Shown here one piece after another: positions 33,367 through 40,151 of a stretch of 64,000 bases of DNA. A program made the translations under genes and the position numbers. Within the stretch, counting starts at the first letter, position 1; every line of letters begins with the position of its first letter. The notes under the pieces are model-generated. The model saw only the letters and a program-made list of their open reading frames with translations. It did no database searches and was not told the DNA's origin. Origin of the DNA: Roseovarius autotrophicus (lineage in GTDB: Bacteria; Pseudomonadota; Alphaproteobacteria; Rhodobacterales; Rhodobacteraceae); NCBI RefSeq assembly GCF_018069895.1, contig NZ_JAGQDH010000004.1:1-64000 (forward strand). The letters are read 5' to 3'.

Positions 33367-33451
33367 CTTTCAGCACGCTTCCAAGTATCAATCGCTTGCA
33401 CTGGCGAACCCGGCCAGCGCTTCCATTGAAAACATTGAAGAAAATCGCGCT

Positions 33452-34426
33452 TTGGCGAACCGCCCGCCGGACCCTGAAAATGCGAACCCCGGCGCGCTGG
33501 CGGGCGCAACCGGGGCGAACAGCATAGAGAAAAAGGCGGCGAGCCTCGAACCGAAGGAATACAGCAACACCCCGGCCCGCGCAAGCCTGTCCGTTGTCAC
33601 CGACTGGCACCGGAACCGCTGGGCATGGAAGCGGGCTGTTCTGGCCGATCGACGCCTTGCAGACCGCGCCAAGCTTCTGGCCACCGTTCTGGTGGACACC
33701 TTCGCCAACTGCGAAACCGGGCGCTGCAACCCCTGCAATGACACCCTAGCCGAGACGCTGGGCAAGGACGTTCGCAGCATCCGGCGGGCGGTTGCGGAAC
33801 TGCGCGCGGCGGGCTGGATCGACACCCGCACCGGGCGCGGACGCGGCGCGCGGATCGCCTTCATCTTCCTGACCGGGGACGGAACCGTCCCGATCGCAGA
33901 CCCGAGAAAGGTTGCAGAAATGGCCGCATATCGCAGCGAACCGCCCCGCGAAAGGCGGACAGATGTGTCCGCTTATCAGACCGAAAAGCGAACACCGGAA
34001 CCTGCCGAAAGGCGGACACCCGCGTCCGGAAAGGCGGACAGAACTGTCCGGGTATTACATAGAACCAAAGAAAAACCAAATACGCGCGCACACGCGAGGC
34101 CCGCCGAGGCTGACCATTCCCAAGCCCGAAGGCCAGCGAATGCGCGGCCCGTCCCGTTCAGCCGCTGCGTGCATCGCGGGACCAGCGCCGAGGCGGATTG
34201 GAACCGCTGGCTTGCCGATCGACGATTGCCGGACCTGTCGCAAATCGGCCTGCGCGCATCGGATCCCGAGGGGCCGGGCTGGGATATGCCCTGGAAGTTT
34301 CCACCGCCTGCGAACGATCTTGACCGCACCGAGAAGGCCGAGCGGTTCGCATGGTGGCTTGTCAACATCGCCAACGACCGGGCGCGCAAAGCGGCACCGG
34401 CGCACGCTCTGGCGGCGGGGGGCTGA
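33452..34426 (+). CDS. Winged-helix replication-initiator-like protein, start lost to the att site
   Basis: From the only usual start in the integrated form (TTG at 33452) it is 324 residues, but the frame is open back to 33335 with no ATG or GTG and no SD. In the excised circle the frame continues through the att core to ATG 43069, giving 360 residues beginning M-G-F-G-R-P-G-G-F-Q-H. The HTH lies about 95-150 residues into that form (N-D-T-L-A-E-T-L-G-K-D-V-R-S-I-R-R-A-V), of the type seen in phage replisome organisers. The C-terminal half is Arg/Pro-rich then a Trp-containing helical region. A replication role is inferred from the domain and from comparable satellites. Confidence 0.68.
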   Translation: MANRPPDPENANPGALAGATGANSIEKKAASLEPKEYSNTPARASLSVVTDWHRNRWAWKRAVLADRRLADRAKLLATVLVDTFANCETGRCNPCNDTLAETLGKDVRSIRRAVAELRAAGWIDTRTGRGRGARIAFIFLTGDGTVPIADPRKVAEMAAYRSEPPRERRTDVSAYQTEKRTPEPAERRTPASGKADRTVRVLHRTKEKPNTRAHARPAEADHSQARRPANARPVPFSRCVHRGTSAEADWNRWLADRRLPDLSQIGLRASDPEGPGWDMPWKFPPPANDLDRTEKAERFAWWLVNIANDRARKAAPAHALAAGG

Positions 34427-34603
34427 ATGCTTAGAAAACCAGAACAGGACCGCTTGCACGATCTGGCCAGCCGTGTCGCCCGCCTGATCCCGTCACGCCG
34501 CGACCCCGAAGCGTTCCATGCCGAGAAAAGCGAGATCGCCCACGATCTGCGCCAACTGGCCGACACCCTGACCGCCACCCGAACCGAGAGGACCAAGCCA
34601 TGA
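34427..34603 (+). CDS. Small satellite protein, 58 residues, unknown
   Basis: The ATG follows the stop of the replication-like gene directly (TGA then ATG). The protein is charged and helical (R-L-H-D-L-A-S-R-V-A-R-L and E-I-A-H-D-L-R-Q-L-A-D). Its TGA overlaps the next ATG (ATGA). Its last codons, from T-A-T-R-T-E-R-T-K-P, belong to a segment duplicated 220 bases downstream. There is no recognisable domain. Confidence 0.55.
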   Translation: MLRKPEQDRLHDLASRVARLIPSRRDPEAFHAEKSEIAHDLRQLADTLTATRTERTKP

Positions 34604-34607
34604 CCAC
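34567..34607 (+). repeat. Tandem-duplicated leader, copy 1
   Basis: The segment ending CGAGAGGACCAAGCCATGACC recurs at 34787-34827 with few changes. It contains the ribosome-binding site AGAGGA and the ATGACCACC start of the following gene. Each copy thus provides the start of a small protein beginning M-T-T-T, pointing to a local gene duplication. Confidence 0.7.
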
Positions 34608-34776
34608 CACCGACATTGTTCTGCGCATCAATGACGCCATCCGCACCAATGACCAGCGCGACCTGATCACGCTGGCAACCCAGATCGAAAACCTGCTGAT
34701 CGAGGACACCATGCGCGGCGCTTGGCTGGCGCTGATCGAGACCGCCACCGAGGCAATCGAGGGCGCATTCCGCTGA
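34600..34776 (+). CDS. Small satellite protein, 58 residues, unknown
   Basis: It begins M-T-T-T-D-I-V-L-R-I-N-D-A-I and is mostly helical and acidic (I-E-N-L-L-I-E-D-T). The start overlaps the preceding stop and uses a ribosome-binding site within it. It shares its leader and first residues with the gene at 34819, but the bodies differ. The function is unknown. Confidence 0.55.
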   Translation: MTTTDIVLRINDAIRTNDQRDLITLATQIENLLIEDTMRGAWLALIETATEAIEGAFR

Positions 34777-34786
34777 TCTGCGCCAC

Positions 34787-34827
34787 CTGACCGCCGCCCG
34801 AACCGAAAGGACCAAGCCATGACCACC
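34787..34827 (+). repeat. Tandem-duplicated leader, copy 2
   Basis: This near-copy of 34567-34607 (CGAAAGGACCAAGCCATGACC here) supplies the SD and start of the gene at 34819. The upstream part that encodes the C-terminus of the 58-residue protein in copy 1 is no longer in a gene, so this copy is probably the derived one. Confidence 0.65.
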
Positions 34828-35094
34828 ACGCAAAGCGACGAGCACTGCCGCCAAGAGGCCGCGCACCAAGCCGCAATGGCGCTGCGCGACCTGCTGGACG
34901 AACTGACGGGGCGCGGCCTGCCCCTCGAGGCCATCATGGCCGGGGTTCATGCCGAGATTGTAAGCACCATGGTTTGTGTTTGGGGCGGGCCTGCAACCAT
35001 CGCCCGCATGGTCAATGCGGCTGACCGGATCGACGGCCTGCCATCGGCGCTGCAAGTCCGGCTTATGGCAGCACAACCCGCCGGGCGCGCCTGA
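34819..35094 (+). CDS. Small satellite protein, 91 residues, unknown
   Basis: It begins M-T-T-T-Q-S-D-E and is helical, with A-M-A-L-R-D-L-L-D-E-L and I-A-R-M-V-N-A-A-D-R-I. It lies between the replication-like block and the terminase genes, where cf-PICIs often carry packaging or regulatory proteins. I do not recognise a family. Confidence 0.6.
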   Translation: MTTTQSDEHCRQEAAHQAAMALRDLLDELTGRGLPLEAIMAGVHAEIVSTMVCVWGGPATIARMVNAADRIDGLPSALQVRLMAAQPAGRA

Positions 35095-35130
35095 TCTTCA
35101 CCGCTGCGCGGGTCCTTTCCGGGCCGAGCG

Positions 35131-35145
35131 TATGCGGGGGGCATA
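35131..35145. other. Candidate cos/packaging site ahead of the terminase genes
   Basis: TATGC and GCATA form an inverted repeat around five G bases, within a 94-bp gene-free, G-rich stretch 44 bases before the small terminase ATG. Lambda-type systems carry cos just upstream of the small terminase gene, and cosN shows dyad symmetry. This is only a positional and symmetry argument. Confidence 0.3.
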
Positions 35146-35188
35146 GGCGCGGCATGTGAGGCGCTGCAAGATTTTGTAAGGGGCTGAA

Positions 35189-35698
35189 ATGAGAATTGTG
35201 CAGGAATTACCGGGACTTGATGGCGACCGCGCTGTTGTGCGCATCGGCGGGGCCGACCTTTGCACCCTTCTGCGCATATCCCCCGCCGCCTTGACTGCCC
35301 TTGTTCAGCGCGACCTTGCAGTGAGGCTTGGCCGGGACAATTACGATCTGACCGAGACTGTCGGACGCTACACCGAGCATCTGCGCGGCATTGCCGCCGG
35401 GCGCGGCGGGGAAGCTGAAAGCCTGACCCTGACCGGAGAGCGGGCGCGGCTGGCGCGCGCGCAGGCTGACGCGCAGGAACTGAAAAACGCCAGCCTGCGC
35501 GGGGAACTGGTCAAGGCCGAGGACGTGGCGCGAGAATGGGCCGACATTCTGCGCGGGTTGCGGTCGCAGCTACTGGCCATCCCGTCCCGCCTGCGCGCCG
35601 ATCTGGGCCACCTGACCGCCGCCGATGTGGCGCAGATCGACCGGGCCTTGCGGGACGTTCTGACCGAAATAGGGGGCGGCGATGCACGGACAGATTGA
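35189..35698 (+). CDS. Terminase small subunit (Nu1-like)
   Basis: 169 residues. The N-terminal winged-HTH-like part is followed by the long helix E-R-A-R-L-A-R-A-Q-A-D-A-Q-E-L-K-N and L-R-G-E-L-V-K-A-E-D-V-A, characteristic of lambda Nu1-type small terminases that recognise cos and stimulate the large subunit. The frame overlaps the large terminase by 17 bases. A GGGGCTGAA leader precedes the ATG. Confidence 0.82.
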   Translation: MRIVQELPGLDGDRAVVRIGGADLCTLLRISPAALTALVQRDLAVRLGRDNYDLTETVGRYTEHLRGIAAGRGGEAESLTLTGERARLARAQADAQELKNASLRGELVKAEDVAREWADILRGLRSQLLAIPSRLRADLGHLTAADVAQIDRALRDVLTEIGGGDARTD

Positions 35699-37475
35699 AG
35701 CCATCCGCGCCAAGGCCCTGCGCGCGCTGATTCCGCCGCCGCGCCTGCGTCTGTCGGAATGGATTGAAAAAGAAATCCGGTTGCCGGACGGCCTGACCGC
35801 GCAGCCCGGCCCAGTTCGCCTGTGGCAGTTTCAGCGCGACATTGCCGACGCAATCGGGGATCCGCTGATTGAGCGCGTCACCCTGATCAAGCCTGTCCGA
35901 GTCGGATTTTCAACGATCCTGACCAGCGCTGTCGCGGCATTCGTGGCCAACGAACCAAGCGCCATTTTGTGCCTGTTGCCGACCGAGGCCGATTGCCGCG
36001 ATATGGCCGTGTCAGAACTGGAACCGATCTTCACAGCGTCCCCGATCGTCGCTGACGCGCTGTCCGATGACCGCGACGAAGCTGGCCGGAACACCCTGCT
36101 GTCGCGCCGGTTCCCCGGCGGTTCGTTGAAGATCGTCGCGGCCCGCGCACCGCGCAACCTTCGCCGCCATTCGGCCCGCGTCCTGCTGATTGATGAGGCC
36201 GATGGAATGGACGCCACGGCGGAAGGATCCCCGATCACCTTGGCCGAGCGCCGCACCCTGTCATTCCCTGACCGCAAGATTGTTCTTGGCAGCACGCCGG
36301 TTCACGAAGAAACCAGCCATGTGTTGCGCGCCTATGCGCAAAGTGACCAGCGCGTGTTCGAGGTTCCATGCCCGGAATGCGGAAGCTTCACCGAAATCCT
36401 TTGGCAGCATATCATCTGGGACCCTGACCAGCCTGAAACTGCCCGGTTCCGTTGTCCCCATTGTGAAGGCGAGATAGCCGAGCGAAACAAGCCCGGCATG
36501 GTCGCGCAGGGAACGTGGCGCACCACCCGGCCCGAGGTCAAGGGCCATGCCGGGTTCCGGATGAATGCCCTTGTAAGCCTTCACGCGAACGCATCATGGG
36601 CCAAGCTGGCGGCGGAATTTCTTGCAGGGAAAGATGACCCGCAGGCCCTGCAAGTGTTCACAAACACCATTCTGGGCGAGGCATGGCGAGGCGAGGGCGA
36701 GGAACTGGCCGAAGCCGATCTTGCCGCCCGCGCCGAACCTTTTAGCCTGGACAAAATCCCCGCCGAGGTTCTGGCACTGACCGCCGGGGTTGATGTCCAG
36801 CATGATCGCCTTGAACTGACCTTCACCGGCTGGACCGAAGCCGGGCAAGCGCTGATTTTGGACCATCGCGTGATCTGGGGCGGCTATGAGGATCCCGAGA
36901 CATGGCAGGCCCTTGACGATCTGTTGCGCACGCGCTGGCCGCACGCGCTTGGCGGGCGCATGGCGCTGGACGCCTGCGCCGTGGACGCCGGGGACGGGGC
37001 CAGCATGGCGCAGGTTCTGGCCTTCACCACGCCGCGCCTGCGCGCGCGGATCGTGGCCATCAAGGGCGCAAGCGGCATGGCCCGCCCGATCATTGAGAAA
37101 TCGGCCACGCGCAGCAAGACGGGCGCGCCCCGGCCCTTGTGGATCGTCGGAGTTGACGCCGCAAAAACTGTCCTATTCGCCAAGCTGGCGCAGCCCGGCG
37201 CGGTTCGGTTCAGCGACCGCTTGCCGGAAGTCTATTATGAGCAACTTACCAGCGAACGCGCGGTTGTGCGTTATCGCAGGGGCGCGCCTGTCCGATCGTT
37301 TGAGCGGATCGCGGGGCGGCGGGCGGAAACCTTGGACACCGCTGTCTATGCGCTGGCCGCGCGCCAGTTGGTCACGATCGACCCCGAGCGGCGGCGGGCG
37401 GAACTGTCCAGTGACCGGGCCGACAAGACGCGGGCCGGGCCGGTCCTGAAATCTGAATGGATGACCCGGCGATGA
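35682..37475 (+). CDS. Terminase large subunit (lambda gpA type)
   Basis: 597 residues, near full length for GpA-type terminases. The ATPase has a Walker A variant K-P-V-R-V-G-F-S-T (about 70-78), Walker B L-L-I-D-E-A-D (168-174) and a zinc-knuckle C-P-E-C (230-233)/C-P-H-C (258-261). The nuclease half has T-A-G-V-D-V-Q-H-D-R-L-E and D-A-C-A-V-D-A-G-D-G acidic clusters. It packages DNA into proheads and cuts cos. Confidence 0.93.
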   Translation: MHGQIEAIRAKALRALIPPPRLRLSEWIEKEIRLPDGLTAQPGPVRLWQFQRDIADAIGDPLIERVTLIKPVRVGFSTILTSAVAAFVANEPSAILCLLPTEADCRDMAVSELEPIFTASPIVADALSDDRDEAGRNTLLSRRFPGGSLKIVAARAPRNLRRHSARVLLIDEADGMDATAEGSPITLAERRTLSFPDRKIVLGSTPVHEETSHVLRAYAQSDQRVFEVPCPECGSFTEILWQHIIWDPDQPETARFRCPHCEGEIAERNKPGMVAQGTWRTTRPEVKGHAGFRMNALVSLHANASWAKLAAEFLAGKDDPQALQVFTNTILGEAWRGEGEELAEADLAARAEPFSLDKIPAEVLALTAGVDVQHDRLELTFTGWTEAGQALILDHRVIWGGYEDPETWQALDDLLRTRWPHALGGRMALDACAVDAGDGASMAQVLAFTTPRLRARIVAIKGASGMARPIIEKSATRSKTGAPRPLWIVGVDAAKTVLFAKLAQPGAVRFSDRLPEVYYEQLTSERAVVRYRRGAPVRSFERIAGRRAETLDTAVYALAARQLVTIDPERRRAELSSDRADKTRAGPVLKSEWMTRR

Positions 37476-37611
37476 GTTGCGGCGCAAACCCGAGGCGGCT
37501 AAGGCATGGCCAAGTTTGCCGACAAGACGGCGAGTGTCGGACAACCCCGTCCGCGCGCGGGCCTTCCCTCCTTGGGCCGTGGCGCGCAAACCTGCGAATC
37601 AGTAAGGTGAA

Positions 37612-37665
37612 AAAAGCGCGGCGGTTCGACACCAGCCGCTTCGCGGGTCAGAACCCTGCGCTTTT
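37612..37665 (+). terminator. Large branched hairpin after the terminase genes
   Basis: Arms AAAAGCGC (37612-37619) and GCGCTTTT (37658-37665) pair; inside, GGTTC (37623-37627) pairs with GAACC (37651-37655), and CCGC (37635-37638) with GCGG (37642-37645). The outer A-run/U-run flanks would terminate in either direction. It sits in the 365-bp stretch 37476-37840, which holds no gene I can support apart from a weak 34-codon frame at 37506. Confidence 0.5.
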
Positions 37666-37785
37666 AGGACGTAGCATCGCCCATTCTGTGGCGCAAGCAA
37701 ACTGCGACGAAACTACCGCGAGTGCGCGCGAATGCGCTTCAATGACGTTTCAACTACGACGAAACGCGCTGAAACTACCTGTTTG

Positions 37786-37800
37786 TTGTAGACTCTACAA
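37786..37800. promoter_or_regulatory. Palindromic operator candidate TTGTAG-ACT-CTACAA
   Basis: This perfect 6-bp inverted repeat with a 3-bp spacer lies 41 bases upstream of the ATG at 37841, in an AT-rich patch that is otherwise rare in the element. It is followed at 37801-37816 by another short dyad, ATTCC...GGAAT. GAAACTACC occurs twice just upstream. TGTAG/CTACA dyads are bound by many HTH-type repressors; the binding protein is unknown. Confidence 0.45.
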
Positions 37801-37840
37801 ATTCCTTTACGGGAATGACTTTTCATGAGATTCTTACGAC

Positions 37841-38452
37841 ATGGCTTCCTTGTTTGACCAAATCATAGACACAGCGACCGCTGCGACCGGGTTGCCCCGG
37901 ACAGACACATTCGGGGTTGCCCGCGTGCTCCGCGAAAGGGGACTGTTCCCGCGCATGTCCCGAGCGATTGACACGCAAGTTGTGTCGGACGCTGAACTTG
38001 CGCGCCTAGTGCTAGCTTGCATGTTCCGCCGCCCGGCAACAAAGGCCCCAGATTTCCTGAAGGAAATGGAAGAGGCGGAAATCACCACGGCCAGCCATGA
38101 AGCGATTGCCGCCGCGTTGCCACTGTCAGATTTCCCGGCCTTAACCGATCTGGCGCACCCCGGCTTGAACGTGATCGAAGCCCTTGCGGCACTGATCCGC
38201 ACCGCCCGGCGCGCGCCGATTGTGTTCGAGCAACGCGCATTCAATTCTGTTCTGGAAATGGACCTGCTGCGCCGTTCCGCCGAACTCTATCTGGAAATCG
38301 ACGCGCAAACCCCGCTGACCTATGACGTTCGCACCCATTTGGAGTTTGAACCGTTCCGCCAGTTTCATCGCGGGGCTTTGAGCCATACCGCCCGGCTACC
38401 TATTCGGGCGGTCTGTGCGATTGCCGATGCCGCAGAAAGGACGCCCGAATGA
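37841..38452 (+). CDS. Unknown satellite protein between terminase and portal
   Basis: 203 residues, mixed alpha/beta with no transmembrane segment and no motif I recognise; it starts M-A-S-L-F-D-Q-I-I-D-T-A-T. It separates the terminase from the portal gene, where lambda carries only gpW, and has its own upstream hairpin and palindrome, so it may be separately regulated. The stop overlaps the portal ATG (ATGA). Candidates include a head-assembly accessory, a helper-interference factor or an adaptor to helper tails; none can be chosen from sequence. Confidence 0.65.
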   Translation: MASLFDQIIDTATAATGLPRTDTFGVARVLRERGLFPRMSRAIDTQVVSDAELARLVLACMFRRPATKAPDFLKEMEEAEITTASHEAIAAALPLSDFPALTDLAHPGLNVIEALAALIRTARRAPIVFEQRAFNSVLEMDLLRRSAELYLEIDAQTPLTYDVRTHLEFEPFRQFHRGALSHTARLPIRAVCAIADAAERTPE

Positions 38453-39783
38453 TCGCCCTGCGCGACATGATCGCCCGCCTGCGCGGCAAGCCCGAACCGC
38501 GCCACGCGCGCCATATCGAGGCCGGGGGCGGCGGCTGGCGCTGGTCCGGCACCCCGACGCTGGCCGCGCCGAACAATGCCATTCTGGCCGCGCATACGCC
38601 TGCCCGACACCGCGCCGCAGCACTGGCCGCGAATTCCGCCGTTGCCGCCGCCGCTGTCGAAAGCTGGACCGCAGCCCTTGCGGGCGCTGGCGGCTGGCAG
38701 GTTCGCCCCGGCCATCCTGACCGGGACACCGCCGCCGCGCTGGCCGACGAATTCGAGGCCATCATTCACCCGGCCTTGCCGATCGTCGCGCGCGCCTTGT
38801 GCCGCGACGGCGAAAGCTTCACCCGAATCGTGACCAGCGCCGACCGGTTCCGGGTTCGGCACTTGCCCGCTGGACAGATCGACGCCAGCTTGACCCGAAA
38901 CCTTGAGGGCGACCGGGCCATTGTCGCAGGAGTCGAAATCGACGGCGACGACGAACCGATTGCTTATCACGTTCACCGGACCCCGCCGGACGCACCCTTT
39001 AACCTTCTGGGCGAAACCGTCCGGATCCCGGCGGATGAGGTCCTGCACATCTTTGACCGCCAGCACCCCGGACAAATTCGGGGCTTGACATGGCTTCACC
39101 CGGCCCTTGCCAAGCTGTCCGATTTCGACGCCGCCAGTGATGCAATGCTGATGAGCCTGAAAACCCAAGCCCTGTTCGCCGGGTTCATAATCGACTTGAA
39201 CGGGGGAACCGGCGGGTTCGACGGAAACGAAAGCGGCGGGGCGGTCAATCTGGCGCTGGAACCCGGCGGCATGAGATTTCTGCCCGCCGGAACCGATATT
39301 AAATTTGCGCAACCCGGCGGCGGCCTATCGCAGCAAGCGGAATTCCTGAAAATCCAGCTTCACGAAATCGCTGCGGCGCTTGGCCTGCCGTATGAAATGC
39401 TCACGGGCGACTTGTCCGAAACCAACTATTCAAGCGCACGGTTCAGCGCCCTGCAATTCCGCCGCCGGGCGGAAATGCTGCAAAAAACGCTGATTGAAGG
39501 CCAGTTTCTGCGCCCGCTATGGCGGCGGTTCATTGCTTGGAAAGCGCTTACCGGGGACCTACCCGCCGATGCCGCTGCATCGCCTGACTACAAGGTCACG
39601 TTCACCCCGCCGGGCTGGCCGACGATCGACCCGCTGAAAGAAACCAACGCCGACATTCGGGCGCTGGAATCTGGCCTGAAATCCCGTGCCGAAATCATCG
39701 CCGCGCGGGGCCGGGACCCGGATGAAGTGGACCGCGAGATTGAAGCGGACCGCATCCCGGCGCGGCAGGAAGGTGCAACATGA
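38449..39783 (+). CDS. Phage portal protein (lambda family)
   Basis: 444 residues. The order of elements fits lambda B-type portals: basic N-terminus, A-L-C-R-D-G-E-S-F core strand, I-P-A-D-E-V-L-H-I-F-D-R, G-Q-I-R-G-L-T-W-L-H-P-A-L and G-L-P-Y-E-M-L-T-G-D-L-S-E-T-N-Y-S-S-A-R. The portal forms the dodecameric DNA entry vertex and docks terminase. It overlaps the upstream gene by ATGA and the protease by four bases. Confidence 0.93.
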   Translation: MIALRDMIARLRGKPEPRHARHIEAGGGGWRWSGTPTLAAPNNAILAAHTPARHRAAALAANSAVAAAAVESWTAALAGAGGWQVRPGHPDRDTAAALADEFEAIIHPALPIVARALCRDGESFTRIVTSADRFRVRHLPAGQIDASLTRNLEGDRAIVAGVEIDGDDEPIAYHVHRTPPDAPFNLLGETVRIPADEVLHIFDRQHPGQIRGLTWLHPALAKLSDFDAASDAMLMSLKTQALFAGFIIDLNGGTGGFDGNESGGAVNLALEPGGMRFLPAGTDIKFAQPGGGLSQQAEFLKIQLHEIAAALGLPYEMLTGDLSETNYSSARFSALQFRRRAEMLQKTLIEGQFLRPLWRRFIAWKALTGDLPADAAASPDYKVTFTPPGWPTIDPLKETNADIRALESGLKSRAEIIAARGRDPDEVDREIEADRIPARQEGAT

Positions 39784-40151
39784 CCATTCATCTGCGCGCG
39801 GTCACGCCGCGCCCGTCAACACTGGACCCGCAGGCCCGCACGATCGAGGCCATTGTTTCGACCGGCGCGCCTGTGATCCGCAGCGGGTTTGAGGAGCGGC
39901 TTGACCTGTCCGGCGCCGATCTGTCGCGCCTTATCGGCGGTCCCGTCCTGGACGGCCACCGGAGCGAAACCACGCGCGACCAGCTTGGAGTGATCGAGGC
40001 GGCGGAAATCCGCGCCGAGGGCCTTTGGTGCCTGATCAAGTTTCGGAGCAATGAGGCCGCAAAGGCCGTCATGGCCGACATTGCCGAGGGGACAATTCGC
40101 GGAATTTCCATCGGATATACTGTCCAAGAATGGAAGGAGATTCACGAGTGA
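39780..40151 (+). CDS. Prohead protease (peptidase U35), C-terminus split off
   Basis: 123 residues with the HK97-type protease core: V-L-D-G-H-R (His60) and G-T-I-R-G-I-S-I-G-Y (Ser110), the expected catalytic pair. It stops at E-W-K-E-I-H-E. The usual following segment of this family, L-E-V-S-V-V-P-V-A-A-D-P, is encoded in the next frame at the start of the capsid gene, whose GTG overlaps this stop (GTGA). The protease processes scaffold and capsid N-termini during head maturation. Confidence 0.8.
   Translation: MTIHLRAVTPRPSTLDPQARTIEAIVSTGAPVIRSGFEERLDLSGADLSRLIGGPVLDGHRSETTRDQLGVIEAAEIRAEGLWCLIKFRSNEAAKAVMADIAEGTIRGISIGYTVQEWKEIHE

Noticed and set aside
37457..37828. A 123-codon frame and a 34-codon frame (37506) after the large terminase
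   Set aside because: No SD of note, no similarity, and both cross or border the hairpin region; kept only as a remark.
40131..40151. Classical -1 slippery heptamer at the protease-capsid junction
   Set aside because: No X-XXY-YYZ sequence is present; the GTG with SD AAGGAG explains the junction by re-initiation more simply.
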